A stretch of 64,000 nucleotides of DNA from Skermania sp. ID1734 (GCF_007489285.1 NZ_VLIY01000013.1:97414-161413), one strand, 5' to 3'. Positions 30,914 through 42,679 are shown, numbered from the stretch's first letter. The notes: a model not told the origin generated them from the letters alone. Numbers and translations are program-made.

Positions 30914-31365
30914 TGGATCTCGATACCTACACCGCCCGATTACGCGACGATTTGCGCGCCGCGGCCGCGCTCGGCGACGAGCGAACCCAACAGATTGCGG
31001 ACGCGCTGTCCACTGCGGCAGCCACGTCCGCACGATTAATGCTGCTCAATGCTTTGTCCGACTTCGCCGCGTCGGTCAATGAATCGCTCGAGCATGTGTC
31101 CGTGCACGTGGAAAGCGATGGCACGCACGTGCGCGCCGATGTTCGAGCGAAGGACGAATACACCGAATCGCCTGGGCACCCCTCCTTCGAGGAGATGACC
31201 GGCGACATCAGTCGGGTGACGCTGCGTCTGGTCGAGCAGATCAAGGCCCGTGCCGAGGAGGCCGCCGCGCAGAGCGGGCAGTCGCTGAACGCCTGGCTCT
31301 CCAACGTAGTGCAGGGCGCCTTGCGCGATCAGATGTGGCGCGGCGGCAACAACCGCTACTATTAG
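30913..31365 (+). CDS. HicB/RHH-domain protein, probable antitoxin
   Basis: The 150-residue protein has an N-terminal domain of unknown role (about 1-95) and a C-terminal ribbon-helix-helix segment (TLRLVEQIKARAEEAAAQSG and SLNAWLSNVVQGALRDQ), as in HicB-like antitoxins. It ends in a short basic/aromatic tail (NNRYY). It follows the MazF/PemK-like gene on the same strand, and three direct repeats overlap its start. It could instead be a stand-alone regulator. Confidence 0.7.
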   Translation: MDLDTYTARLRDDLRAAAALGDERTQQIADALSTAAATSARLMLLNALSDFAASVNESLEHVSVHVESDGTHVRADVRAKDEYTESPGHPSFEEMTGDISRVTLRLVEQIKARAEEAAAQSGQSLNAWLSNVVQGALRDQMWRGGNNRYY

Positions 31366-31401
31366 AACTTGTTCTAGTCGCAGCGCGGGCGGGAGTTGGG
31401 C

Positions 31402-31845
31402 ATGGCGGTTTCCGGAAGCAAAGAATTCGATGTCAAGGCCACCCCTGCCGAGGTGATGGCGGTGGTCGCGGCTGTCGAAGAACTTCCCAATCGATCTAAG
31501 GCGCACCGCTCGGCCGAAGCCGAGACTCGTTACGACGACGGCCGGCCGAAACGCGTGCGCGCGAAGGTCAGCACCGCGGGGTTCAGCGACGAAGAGGTCA
31601 CCGACTACACCTGGGACGACGACCACAAGGTGACCTGGACGTTGGTGTCGAGCGGTGTGCAATCCAAGCAAGTCGGGTCCTACACGCTAACACCGACCGA
31701 CAACGGCACCCACGTGCTGTTCGAGTTGGAAATCGACGTGAAGGTGCCAATGCCGGGCTTTCTGTTGAAGAAGGTGCTCGGCGGGGCGCTCACGTCGGGG
31801 AGCAAGGACTTTGCGAAGTACGTGGAGAATCGGCCGAAGTCATAG
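31402..31845 (+). CDS. SRPBCC-family protein
   Basis: The 147-residue protein is a START/SRPBCC-like small-ligand-binding domain: an N-terminal strand (SGSKEFDVKATPAEVMAVV), the curved sheet ending TLTPTDNGTHVLFELEIDVKV and the C-terminal helix FAKYVENRP. The ligand is unknown; polyketide cyclase/dehydrase is the usual database label. The ATG at 31402 has GGGAG upstream. It is convergent with the flavodoxin-like gene. Confidence 0.82.
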   Translation: MAVSGSKEFDVKATPAEVMAVVAAVEELPNRSKAHRSAEAETRYDDGRPKRVRAKVSTAGFSDEEVTDYTWDDDHKVTWTLVSSGVQSKQVGSYTLTPTDNGTHVLFELEIDVKVPMPGFLLKKVLGGALTSGSKDFAKYVENRPKS

Positions 31846-31864
31846 GTCGCCGGTCAGCACATCC

Positions 31865-32313
31865 TCAGGCCATCATCGACGCAGCGACCGTCGCGCCCAA
31901 CTCCCAGCAGGCTTCCAAGTCCTGTTTCGTCGGCTTACCCGAGACCACTACGTACTCAGCGGCTTTCACCCAGCCCAGTCCGGTGGTGATCGACGTGACA
32001 CCACGCTCTGCACCTTCGGTGCCCTGATTGCCATGCATGTATAGCCCGAACGGGCGCCCGCCCGTCGAATCCAGGCACGGATAGTAAATGCAGTCGAAGG
32101 CGTGTTTCAGCGCACCGCTCATGTAACCGAGGTTCGCCGGGGTGCCGAGAAGGTAGCCGTCGGCTTCCAGGACGTCGGTCGCGGAGACGGTCAACGCCGG
32201 CCGCCGAACGACATCCACGCCCTCGATCTCGGGATCGGTCGCGCCCTTCACGACCGCCTCGAACATCTCCTGCATGAACGGAGACGGCGTGTGATGGATG
32301 AGCAGGAGAGTAC

Positions 32314-32317
<4 letters not shown>
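31865..32317 (-). CDS. Flavodoxin/NAD(P)H-reductase-like protein (Rv2771c-like)
   Basis: This 150-residue protein has the flavodoxin-like fold: LLLIHHTPSPFMQEMFEAV at the FMN phosphate loop and GYLLGTPANLGYMSGALKHAFD. It matches Rv2771c, which sits at the same place downstream of dapB. The electron donor and acceptor are unknown. The ATG at 32317 overlaps the preceding stop as ATGA, making it the last gene of the dapB unit. Confidence 0.85.
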
Positions 32318-34663
<2,346 letters not shown>

Positions 34664-34668
34664 GAGTC

Positions 34669-36414
34669 TCAGGCTCGCATCTCGTAAGCGCCGTCGTAGC
34701 TGGCCACCTGTTCCCACACCCGGTCGAAACGGCCCGTGTCAACGACCGGCTTGCGAATGGCGCCAAGAGCCCACTCCTGCTGCGCAGTAGTCGAACTCGG
34801 TCGGCCCAGCAGCGTCACGGCATGTGCGGAGAAGTCGCGGATCTGGAAATCGAAGATCTGATCGAGGACGTCCGCGTCGAGGCCCATGATGTCAGCCTGC
34901 TCGAGAATCAACTGGCCGTAGACAACCAGCGAGAACAAGTGTCCGCCGACCAGCAGGAAATCGAGATCCTGCTGTTGTTCGGCGCTCGGCGCCGCGGTGA
35001 GCATCAACTGCTTCAGGGCCTGTGCTTGTTCATAAAATCGCGCGACATTCGTTGTGCTCGAATGCTTTTCGTACACCCGGGTCCAATCGGCGAATTGCAC
35101 CTTGGACGCGCCCCGAGCCGGGCCCTGCGCCCAGAAGAACACGTCGTCCGCCGGATCGTTGCGCGTGCCGATTTCGGGATATTCGGTGGGGTTGAACAGG
35201 TAGTTGGGCATGAACTTGAGGATCTGCGCCACGTTGACGTGCACCGTGCCCTCGAGGCGCGGCAACGTGCCGATCAGCTGGGACGCCTCGCAAAAATAGG
35301 TGTTCTTCTCGAACGCCTTGGCCGCGATCACGTCTTTCAGCAGTGTCATCACGGTCTCCCCCTCGGAGGTGACCTTGGACTTGGTGACCGGATTGAACAG
35401 CAGATAACGCCGGTCGTCGAGGCTGGCGCTGCGGAAGTAGTCGATAGCCCGGTCACTGAACAGCTTCATCGCGACCAGCCGGGCATAAGCGTCGACGAAA
35501 CCCGCACGCACATGCGGGAAGTCGGTGACGGGATTGCCGTACAGGATGCGGTTGTTGGCGTGCGTGATGGCCTCGTAAAACGAGTGCTCGCACATCCCGA
35601 TCGAGCCGCTGCACAGGTTGAACTTGCCGACGTTGACGGTGTTCAGCGCCGCCGAGAACGCCTCCGGACCGGCGTGCAGAATGTCTTCCTCGCGAACCGG
35701 ATAGTCGTGCAGCCGGAACTGGCTGACGTACATCTGTCCGTGCACCACGCTGTCGATCAGTTCATAGTTGGGGTGCTGGCTGTCCGCCGCGAACCAGATG
35801 TACCCCTCGGCCCCGGCGACGTCGTCGCGCCGGCCGAAGACCGACACCATGGACGCGACGTTGCCGTTGCCGATGTAGTACTTCTCGCCCGAAGCGCGAA
35901 ACGCGATCCCGTCCTTTGCGTCTTCGTCGCTCGCTGGAGTGAGCACAAGATCGGTGTTGTAGATATCAGCGCCGTGGTCGCGCTCGGACAAGCCGAAGGC
36001 CATGACGCCGCCCGCGTCGAGGTGCTCAGCCGCCCGCAGCTTGGCGTCTTTGTTCTCGCTCTGCCAGATCGGGCCGAGACCGAGGATGGTGACCTGCTCG
36101 GTGTACCAGTAGGCGAGGCCGTAGAAGCCGAAGATCTCACTCAGCGCCGCATTGCGTGCCGTGTCCCAGCGCTTGTTCGGGTCCCCGTCTGCATATTCGG
36201 ACGGGGTAAGGAACGTCGCAAACAATCGCTCACGTTTGACGAAATCGAGAAAGTCCGAGACCCAGACAGCGTCGAGATCGTCACGCAGCAGTTGCTGCTT
36301 ACCGCGCTCCTCGAACCAGTCGATGGTCGCGCGCAGCAGTCGACGGGTCTGGCCATCGAAGTGCCGGGGCTGGTAAGTATTCGGGTTGAACAGCAACGAG
36401 CCGTTGTCTGCCAT
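34669..36414 (-). CDS. Acyl-CoA dehydrogenase/oxidase-like protein
   Basis: The 581-residue protein belongs to the acyl-CoA dehydrogenase superfamily, in a large subgroup nearer to bacterial acyl-CoA oxidase-like FadE proteins. Recognisable parts are GVMAFGLSERDHGADIYNT in the middle-domain FAD region and the C-terminal helical bundle; the catalytic base was not pinned down by eye. It should oxidise an acyl-CoA thioester with FAD. The ATG at 36414 follows GGAAAGG. It is followed closely by the alcohol dehydrogenase and preceded at 62 bases by pepR. Confidence 0.82.
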   Translation of the reverse strand: MADNGSLLFNPNTYQPRHFDGQTRRLLRATIDWFEERGKQQLLRDDLDAVWVSDFLDFVKRERLFATFLTPSEYADGDPNKRWDTARNAALSEIFGFYGLAYWYTEQVTILGLGPIWQSENKDAKLRAAEHLDAGGVMAFGLSERDHGADIYNTDLVLTPASDEDAKDGIAFRASGEKYYIGNGNVASMVSVFGRRDDVAGAEGYIWFAADSQHPNYELIDSVVHGQMYVSQFRLHDYPVREEDILHAGPEAFSAALNTVNVGKFNLCSGSIGMCEHSFYEAITHANNRILYGNPVTDFPHVRAGFVDAYARLVAMKLFSDRAIDYFRSASLDDRRYLLFNPVTKSKVTSEGETVMTLLKDVIAAKAFEKNTYFCEASQLIGTLPRLEGTVHVNVAQILKFMPNYLFNPTEYPEIGTRNDPADDVFFWAQGPARGASKVQFADWTRVYEKHSSTTNVARFYEQAQALKQLMLTAAPSAEQQQDLDFLLVGGHLFSLVVYGQLILEQADIMGLDADVLDQIFDFQIRDFSAHAVTLLGRPSSTTAQQEWALGAIRKPVVDTGRFDRVWEQVASYDGAYEMRA

Positions 36415-36476
36415 TCGCTGGCCTTTCCTTCGGCGACGAACTGAAACCTACCAGCGCCGCCCGACACCGCCACACG

Positions 36477-37757
36477 TCAGCCGACGAGCGCGCGAACCGC
36501 TTTGGGCAGGTCCTTTTTTCGCTTGTACGGTCCCACTACGGCGACACCGAGCGGGCCCGCCAACAACTCGGCAGCAACATTGCCCACCTGCTCTGTGGTG
36601 ACGGCGTCGATCCGCGACAGCGTTTCCGAGATGCTGCGATGGTTGCCGTAGCTGAGTTCGCTACGACCGATCCGGTTCATCCGTGACCCGGAATCCTCCA
36701 AGCCGAGCACCAGCCCGCCACGCAGCGAGCCCTTCGCGCGCGCACACTCCGCGTCGCTGATGCCGTTGGCCGCGATGTCGATCAGCACCTCACGCGCGAG
36801 TTCCGTTACCGCGCCGAGGTTTTCCGGCTGACAGCCCGCATACACCGAGAATGCGCCGGTATCGGCGAAGGTGTCGACGCTGGAATACACCGAGTACGCC
36901 AGCCCACGCTCCTCGCGGATCCGCTGGAACAGCCTGGAACTCAGCCCGCCGCCGACCGCGGTGTTGAGCACTGACAGCGGCCACCGGTGATCGCCCTCGT
37001 GCCGACCGAACGCCCGCACGCCGAGGCAGATGTGCGCCTGCTCGCTGTCACGCGTCGTCAGGCTCAGCGCCGGCTGCTGCGCCAATCGGAGCTTGCCTTC
37101 CCGACGCGGAGCGGGAGTCACGTCGTGGCGCAGCCGGTCACCGAAGGCCCGCCGCACCAACTCCACCGTGTGCTCATGCTCGACGTTTCCTGCCACCGCA
37201 ACCACCATGCGCTCCGGCGTGTAGCGGCGCACGTGGAACGAATGCAGCTGCTGCCGGGTCATCGATTCGATCGACTCGACTGTGCCGATCACCGGACGCC
37301 CGATCGGATGATCACCGAATACCGCGCCCAGAAACGCGTCGCCGACCAGATCCTCCGGGTCGTCGTCGCGCATCGAAATCTCTTCAAGCACCACTTGGCG
37401 CTCCACATCGACGTCGGCGCTGCGGCACAGCCCGCGCAGCACCACGTCGCTGACCAGATCCACCGCCAGCGGCAGATCGTCGTCGAGCACGTGCGCGTAG
37501 AAGCAGGTGTGCTCCTTGGCGGTGAACGCGTTGAGCTCGCCGCCCACCGAATCCATGGTCTGCGCGATGTCGAGGGCACTGCGCGTCGGTGTCGCCTTGA
37601 ACAGCAGGTGCTCGAGAAAATGCGCGGCGCCGGCCACGGTGCGGCCCTCGTCGCGCGCGCCGACGCCTACCCAGATGCCAACCGAGGCCGAGCGCACGCC
37701 GGGCACGTGCTCGGTGACGACGCGTACGCCGCCGGGCAGGACCGTGCGCTGCACCAC
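36477..37757 (-). CDS. pepR: M16-family zinc peptidase
   Basis: This 426-residue M16B peptidase has the inverted zinc motif HFLEH (AAHFLEHLLF) with the distal glutamate in the ELNAFTAKEHTCFYA region. It matches PepR (Rv2782c), which also lies directly after gpsI. Two adjacent GTG codons at 37757 and 37754 are the likeliest starts (VVQRTVLPGGVRVV); an open extension to 37925 overlaps gpsI and is not conserved. A large inverted repeat lies between gpsI and this gene. Confidence 0.9.
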   Translation of the reverse strand: MVQRTVLPGGVRVVTEHVPGVRSASVGIWVGVGARDEGRTVAGAAHFLEHLLFKATPTRSALDIAQTMDSVGGELNAFTAKEHTCFYAHVLDDDLPLAVDLVSDVVLRGLCRSADVDVERQVVLEEISMRDDDPEDLVGDAFLGAVFGDHPIGRPVIGTVESIESMTRQQLHSFHVRRYTPERMVVAVAGNVEHEHTVELVRRAFGDRLRHDVTPAPRREGKLRLAQQPALSLTTRDSEQAHICLGVRAFGRHEGDHRWPLSVLNTAVGGGLSSRLFQRIREERGLAYSVYSSVDTFADTGAFSVYAGCQPENLGAVTELAREVLIDIAANGISDAECARAKGSLRGGLVLGLEDSGSRMNRIGRSELSYGNHRSISETLSRIDAVTTEQVGNVAAELLAGPLGVAVVGPYKRKKDLPKAVRALVG

Positions 37758-37801
37758 GCCGTCCGAGACCGCCCCGGCGTAGCGATTGGTGCGACTACGC
37801 C

Positions 37802-37863
37802 GCTGATCACGAGCAAATGGCGCCGAAAAACGCTCGAAAGGCGACCAAATGCTCGTGATCAGC
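37802..37863 (-). repeat. Long hairpin between gpsI and pepR
   Basis: GCTGATCACGAGCA (37802-37815) is the exact reverse complement of TGCTCGTGATCAGC (37850-37863), a 14-bp stem around 34 bases. The loop contains a second stem (GGTCGCC against GGCGCC with one bulge), so the whole folds as a long two-part hairpin. There is no T-tract. It looks like a REP-type extragenic palindrome or an RNA processing site. Confidence 0.7.
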
Positions 37864-37878
37864 AGTGTGGTGGGGTGC

Positions 37879-40266
37879 TTACTCAGCCGACGTCTCCGCG
37901 GTGGGCGCGGCCGCCGACTCATCACCAGCGGCCTCCGGCGAGGCGCCGGTCTCCGGTGCGTCGGACGCAGCGGCTGCGGTGTCTGCAGTGACAGCCGTCT
38001 CTGCAGCGTCTGCAGCGTCTGCTGTGTCCTCTTCGGGCACCGGGATCAGCGAGATCTTGCCGCGGTTGTCGATATCGGCGATCTCCACGCGCAGCTTGGT
38101 GCCGACGTTGACGACGTCCTCGACCTTGGCGATCCGCTTGCCGTTGCCGAGCTTGCTGATGTGCACCAGCCCGTCACGACCCGGCAGCAACGAGACGAAC
38201 GCGCCGAACGCCGTCGTCTTGACAACGGTGCCGAGGAAACGCTCGCCGACCTTGGGCATCTGCGGATTGGCAATGGCGTTGATCTTGTCGATCGCGGCCT
38301 GCGCCGAGGGTCCGTCGGCCGCGCCGACGTAGACAGTGCCGTCGTCCTCGATGGAAATGTTCGCGCCGGTCTCCTCGGTGATCTGGTTGATCACCTTGCC
38401 CTTGGGCCCGATCACCTCGCCGATCTTGTCAACCGGCACCTTGATCGCGGTGACCCGCGGGGCATGCGGGCTCATGTCGTCAGGCGTGTCGATCGCCTCG
38501 GCCATGACCTCGAGGATCGTAGTGCGGGCGTCGTGCGCCTGCGCGAGAGCACCGGCGAGCACCTTGGACGGAATGCCGTCGAGCTTGGTGTCGAGCTGCA
38601 GCGCGGTGACGAAGTCCTTGGTGCCGGCGACCTTGAAGTCCATGTCGCCGAAGGCGTCCTCGGCGCCGAGAATGTCGGTCAGCGCCACGTAGCGGGTCTC
38701 GTTGTCGACCGTGTCGGAGACGAGGCCCATCGCGATGCCCGCGACCGGCGCCTTCAGCGGCACACCGGCATTGAGCAGCGACAGCGTCGACGCGCACACC
38801 GAACCCATGGACGTCGAGCCGTTGGAACCGAGCGCCTCGGAGACCTGCCGGATGGCGTACGGGAACTCCTCCTGGCTGGGCAGCACCGGGATCAGTGCCC
38901 GTTCGGCCAGTGCGCCGTGGCCGATCTCGCGGCGCTTCGGCGAACCGACGCGGCCGGTCTCACCGGTCGAATACGGCGGGAAGTTGTAGTGGTGCATGTA
39001 GCGCTTGCTGGTTTCGGGGCCGAGCGAGTCGATCTGCTGGGCCATCTTGACCATGTCGAGGGTGGTGATGCCCAGAATCTGAGTCTCGCCGCGCTCGAAC
39101 AGCGCCGAGCCGTGTGCCCGCGGGACCACTGCGACCTCGGCCGACAGCGACCGGATGTCGGTGATGCCGCGGCCGTCGATGCGGAACTTGTCGCGCAGGA
39201 TGCGCTGGCGCACCAGCTTCTTGGTCAGCGACCGGAAGGCGGCACCGAGTTCCTTCTCCCGGCCCTCGAACTGCTCGCCGAGCTGACCGAGGATCTCGAG
39301 CTTAATCTCGTCGGTCTTCTCGTCGCGCTCCTGCTTGCCGGCGATGGTCAACGCCTGCGCGAGCTTGTCCTTGGCGGCGGCTTCGACTGCGGCGTAGGCA
39401 TCTTCGGCGTAGGCCGGATACAGCGGGTATTCGCCGGTCGGCTTGGCGGCCTTGGCGGCGAGGTCCTGCTGCGCCTTGCACAGGCGTGCGATGAACGGCT
39501 TGGCGGCCTCGAGACCCTCCGCGACGACCGACTCGGTGGGCGCGGTCGCGCCGCCGTCGATGAGTTCGATGACGTTCTCGGTGGCCTCGGCCTCGACCAT
39601 CATGATGGCCACATCGCCGGAATCGGTGACCCGACCGGCGACGACCATGTCGAACACCGCGTTCTCGAGCTGCTCGACGGTCGGGAAAGCCACCCACTGG
39701 CCGGCAGGAGCGGAGCCTGTGGAGCGACCATCGGAGTCACTGATCAGGGCCACCCGCACGCCACCGACCGGGCCGGAGAACGGCAGCCCGGCGATCTGGG
39801 TGGACGCCGACGCCGCGTTGATGGCGACCACGTCGTACAGGTCGTTCGGGTCCAGGCTCATCACGGTGACCACGACCTGGATCTCGTTGCGCAGGCCGTC
39901 GACGAACGACGGGCGCAACGGCCGGTCGATCAACCGGCAGGTCAGGATCGCGTCGGTGGACGGGCGGCCCTCGCGACGGAAGAAGGAGCCGGGGATGCGA
40001 CCCGCGGCGTACATCCGCTCTTCGACGTCGACGGTGAGCGGGAAGAAATCGAAGTGCTCCTTGGGCTGCTTGCTGGCCGTGGTGGCCGAGAGCAGCATGG
40101 TGTCGTCGTCGAGGTAGGCGACGACCGACCCGGCGGCTTGGCGGGCGAGGCGACCGGTTTCGAAGCGGATCGTGCGGGTACCGAACTTACCGTTGTCGAT
40201 GACGGCGGTGGATTCGAAAACGCCTTCCTCGACCTCGATTGCCCCTGTGTTTTCTGTTGTTGTCAT
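37879..40266 (-). CDS. gpsI: Polyribonucleotide nucleotidyltransferase (PNPase)
   Basis: PNPase degrades RNA phosphorolytically from the 3' end and, in mycobacteria, was also described as guanosine pentaphosphate synthetase. The two RNase PH domains, the KH domain ([15 protein letters not shown], about residue 615) and the S1 domain ([26 protein letters not shown]) are all present in 795 residues. An acidic Ala/Glu/Thr-rich tail of about 55 residues follows S1. It lies downstream of rpsO with hairpins in between, as in the rpsO-pnp units of many bacteria. Confidence 0.96.
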   Translation of the reverse strand: MTTTENTGAIEVEEGVFESTAVIDNGKFGTRTIRFETGRLARQAAGSVVAYLDDDTMLLSATTASKQPKEHFDFFPLTVDVEERMYAAGRIPGSFFRREGRPSTDAILTCRLIDRPLRPSFVDGLRNEIQVVVTVMSLDPNDLYDVVAINAASASTQIAGLPFSGPVGGVRVALISDSDGRSTGSAPAGQWVAFPTVEQLENAVFDMVVAGRVTDSGDVAIMMVEAEATENVIELIDGGATAPTESVVAEGLEAAKPFIARLCKAQQDLAAKAAKPTGEYPLYPAYAEDAYAAVEAAAKDKLAQALTIAGKQERDEKTDEIKLEILGQLGEQFEGREKELGAAFRSLTKKLVRQRILRDKFRIDGRGITDIRSLSAEVAVVPRAHGSALFERGETQILGITTLDMVKMAQQIDSLGPETSKRYMHHYNFPPYSTGETGRVGSPKRREIGHGALAERALIPVLPSQEEFPYAIRQVSEALGSNGSTSMGSVCASTLSLLNAGVPLKAPVAGIAMGLVSDTVDNETRYVALTDILGAEDAFGDMDFKVAGTKDFVTALQLDTKLDGIPSKVLAGALAQAHDARTTILEVMAEAIDTPDDMSPHAPRVTAIKVPVDKIGEVIGPKGKVINQITEETGANISIEDDGTVYVGAADGPSAQAAIDKINAIANPQMPKVGERFLGTVVKTTAFGAFVSLLPGRDGLVHISKLGNGKRIAKVEDVVNVGTKLRVEIADIDNRGKISLIPVPEEDTADAADAAETAVTADTAAAASDAPETGASPEAAGDESAAAPTAETSAE

Positions 40267-40606
40267 CTCTGTCTACGTGACCTCTCGTCTGCGCCGTACG
40301 CGCAAAACTTCAGCGCCCGCTGGCGCGGCTCACCCGGCACGTGTCCCCTTGGACTCGGCTGCGCGGTGGCGGTCATCGATCGAAGCTCCCCGGTGACAGC
40401 TCGCGGCGTCCCGAGTAGCCACTACCGAAGACCGACGCCACGACTGGCAGGTGGGTACGGCTCTAGTGGCAGGTGGATGGGCTCATCCACCAGGTTTGTG
40501 TGTCAGTTCCATTGCTGTGGCGCTCCGCCACATGCACGAAAGCCAACGAGGCTTAGTCTAAGCGTTGCCTCGTTGGCTTCCTCGCGATTGCGCGCGTGAT
40601 TGCGAC
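40267..40606 (-). other. 340-bp rpsO-gpsI intergenic region with three hairpins
   Basis: No coding sequence is seen. On the minus strand it holds three perfect inverted repeats: 40541-40578 (12 bp), 40516-40532 (TGTGGCG-CTC-CGCCACA) and 40472-40491 (GGTGGATG-GGCT-CATCCACC). The element TGGCAGGTGG occurs twice (40445 and 40467). In M. tuberculosis lppU occupies this place; no trace of it is seen here. The region should carry the rpsO 3' end and the gpsI leader. Confidence 0.6.
40541..40578 (-). terminator. Hairpin after rpsO
   Basis: AGCCAACGAGGC and GCCTCGTTGGCT form a perfect 12-bp stem with a 14-base loop, 28 bases past the rpsO stop. On the minus strand only TTTCG follows, so it is an intrinsic-like terminator with a short U-run, or a 3' stabiliser/RNase III substrate. 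Confidence 0.6.
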
Positions 40607-40876
40607 TCAGCGTCGCAGACCCAGCCGCTCGATGAGCGAACGGTAGCGCGCGATGTCGACCTTCTGAACGTACTTGAGCAACCGACGCCGGCGTCCGACC
40701 AGCAGCAGCAGGCCGCGGCGGGAGTGGTGGTCGTGCTTGTGCTGCTTGAGGTGTTCGGTGAGGTCGACGATGCGCTTGGTCAGCAACGCGACCTGCGCCT
40801 CCGGCGAACCGGTGTCGGTCTCGTGCAAGCCGTACTCGCTGAGAATCTGCTTCTTCTGCTCGGTGGTCAATGCCAC
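40607..40876 (-). CDS. rpsO: 30S ribosomal protein S15
   Basis: S15 is a primary 16S rRNA-binding protein. The 89-residue sequence carries the classic [20 protein letters not shown] and [19 protein letters not shown] motifs. The GTG at 40876 has GGGAGC upstream. It lies between ribF and gpsI on the same strand. Confidence 0.98.
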   Translation of the reverse strand: MALTTEQKKQILSEYGLHETDTGSPEAQVALLTKRIVDLTEHLKQHKHDHHSRRGLLLLVGRRRRLLKYVQKVDIARYRSLIERLGLRR

Positions 40877-40990
40877 TGATCTGCTCCCGTTGTTTCAGTC
40901 CGCGCACTGAGTTGAGTTGGCGAACTTCGTCGCCGCAGTGTGGCCGCCGCGGACCGCAGCACACACGGCCGAACACTTTACCATCGCCGC

Positions 40991-41956
40991 TCAGGGCTGC
41001 TGATCCAGCACCTCGCGAGCACGTGCGACGTCATTGGCCATCTCAGCCTTGAGGTCCTCGATCGAATCGAACGCCTCCATGCCGCGCAGATGCTCGACGA
41101 AGTCCACGGCGACGTGCTGGCCGTACAAATCGGCCTCGCCGTCGAGCACGAACGCCTCTACGGTCCGGGTCCGGCCGGAGAAGGTCGGGTTGGTGCCGAC
41201 CGAGATGGCCGCGCGCGCCGGCTTGCCGACCGGAACCCCGCCGATCTCCGGGCCCGGGCCGAGCACGGTGAACCACCCCGCGTACACGCCGTCGGCGGGG
41301 ATTGCCGCATACATCGGCGGAGAAATATTTGCGGTCGGATAGCCCAGTGCGCGGCCCCGGCCGTCGCCGTGCACCACGACGCCCTCGATCCGGTGCGGCC
41401 GGCCCAGCGCCTCGGCCGCGGCCCGGACATCGCCCGCGTCGACGCAAGCGCGAATGTAGGTGGAGGAGAACGTGACCGCGTGTTCGGCCAGCAGTTCCAC
41501 CGCGTCGACCTCGAACCCGAATCGCTGACCCATCTCCCGCATCGTTTCGACGGTGCCCGACGCCTTGCGGCCGAAGGTGAAGTTGTCGCCGACGACCACC
41601 TCGACGACATGCAGTCGTTCGACCAGGAGGTCGTGCACGTAACTGGCCGGGGTCAGCTTCATGAACTCGTGGGTGAAGGGCATGACGCAGAAGACGTCGA
41701 TGCCGAGTTGCTCGGCAAGTTCGGCGCGACGGGTCAGCGTGGTCAACTGCGCCGGATGGCTGCCCGGACGCACGACCTCCATCGGGTGCGGGTCGAAAGT
41801 CATCAGCACGCTCGGTACATGCCGTTCGGCGGCGGCCCGCACCGCGCGCGAAATCAGTTCGGCGTGACCGCGGTGAATGCCGTCGAAGACTCCGATGGTA
41901 AGCACGCAACGTCCCCAATCGGCTGGGATTTCGTCGAGACCTCGCCATCTGTGCAC
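40991..41956 (-). CDS. ribF: Bifunctional riboflavin kinase/FAD synthetase
   Basis: RibF phosphorylates riboflavin to FMN and adenylylates FMN to FAD. The N-terminal nucleotidyltransferase domain shows GVFDGIHRGHAEL and the C-terminal kinase domain shows GYPTANI and the metal/ATP-binding NPTFSGR segment. The length of 321 residues is usual. It starts with GTG at 41956 and is followed by rpsO after 114 bases, the conserved ribF-rpsO order. Confidence 0.95.
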   Translation of the reverse strand: MHRWRGLDEIPADWGRCVLTIGVFDGIHRGHAELISRAVRAAAERHVPSVLMTFDPHPMEVVRPGSHPAQLTTLTRRAELAEQLGIDVFCVMPFTHEFMKLTPASYVHDLLVERLHVVEVVVGDNFTFGRKASGTVETMREMGQRFGFEVDAVELLAEHAVTFSSTYIRACVDAGDVRAAAEALGRPHRIEGVVVHGDGRGRALGYPTANISPPMYAAIPADGVYAGWFTVLGPGPEIGGVPVGKPARAAISVGTNPTFSGRTRTVEAFVLDGEADLYGQHVAVDFVEHLRGMEAFDSIEDLKAEMANDVARAREVLDQQP

Positions 41957-42017
41957 GAGGTGGAGCCTACGGAAGTAGTGATCACGCGTGCACGACTGGT
42001 CTCACCGGACACACGAC

Positions 42018-42037
42018 GGTGCTACGTGGTGCTACGT
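42018..42037 (+). repeat. Perfect tandem 10-bp repeat before vapB
   Basis: GGTGCTACGT occurs twice in direct succession. The second copy runs into TACGTT, a TANNNT -10, ending seven bases before the vapB GTG, which suits a leaderless message and an autoregulatory site. Confidence 0.5.
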
Positions 42038-42044
42038 TGGGTGA

Positions 42045-42293
42045 GTGAAGACGATCAGTCAGCGTGAGCTTCGAAACGACAATGCCGAGGTAATCCGCGG
42101 TGTCGAGCGCGGCGAGACGTACGTGGTGACGCGACGGGGTGTCCCGGTTGCGCTGCTTTCTCCGGTCTCATCGGAAACCGACCTGCACTGCATTCGACCG
42201 GCCACGAAGCGTCGTGCCTACACGCGTGCGGATCGGGTTAGGTGGGCCGGCGACAGTCCGGCGCTTCTGGACGACCTGCGCGGGCAACGGTGA
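42045..42293 (+). CDS. vapB: Antitoxin of VapB/Phd type
   Basis: The 82-residue protein has a Phd/YefM-like N-terminal DNA-binding fold (TISQRELRNDNAEVIRGVERG followed by ETYVVTRRGVPVALLSP) and a C-terminal segment (RADRVRWAGDSPALLDDLRG) of the kind that wraps the toxin. The GTG at 42045 starts the frame. Its stop overlaps the vapC GTG as GTGA. Confidence 0.87.
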   Translation: MKTISQRELRNDNAEVIRGVERGETYVVTRRGVPVALLSPVSSETDLHCIRPATKRRAYTRADRVRWAGDSPALLDDLRGQR

Positions 42294-42679
42294 GCCGCTG
42301 GTACCTAGACACCTCCGCAGCACTGAAACTGCTGCTCGCTGAAGCCGAATCGGATGCACTCGCCGAGGCGATCGATGCAGAGCAGCCAGATTTGGTTGCC
42401 TGCCTGCTGCTCGAGACCGAACTGCGCCGCGCCGCGAATCGGATCGAACCGTTGACCCAGAGCGCCGTGTCGGACTTTCTCGAGGGTGTCGACCTGTATG
42501 AGCTACCTGGTTCGCTGTTCACGGCGGCTGGTCTGCTGCCCGGAGAGCACCTGCGCTCGCTCGACGCTCTGCATCTCGCGGCGGCGGTGCGGATCGGCGC
42601 CGAGCAGATCATCACTTATGACGTGCGGATGGCGCAGTCGGCCCGCGCGTTGGGACTGAAGCTCACCGCACCCGCCTAG
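42290..42679 (+). CDS. vapC: VapC-family PIN-domain ribonuclease toxin
   Basis: The 129-residue PIN domain has the acidic residues of the active site in order: Asp in WYLDTSAALKLL, Glu in LLETELRRAA, Asp in SLDALHLAAAV and Asp in IITYDVRMAQSA. VapC toxins cleave tRNA or rRNA when VapB is degraded. The overlap with vapB couples translation. All catalytic positions are intact. Confidence 0.9.
   Translation: MSRWYLDTSAALKLLLAEAESDALAEAIDAEQPDLVACLLLETELRRAANRIEPLTQSAVSDFLEGVDLYELPGSLFTAAGLLPGEHLRSLDALHLAAAVRIGAEQIITYDVRMAQSARALGLKLTAPA

Noticed and set aside
37849..40599. A 916-codon open frame on the plus strand opposite gpsI
   Set aside because: It is the antisense shadow of PNPase in GC-rich DNA. 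Its translation is Arg/Gly/Leu-rich without known motifs, whereas the minus strand codes a perfect PNPase.
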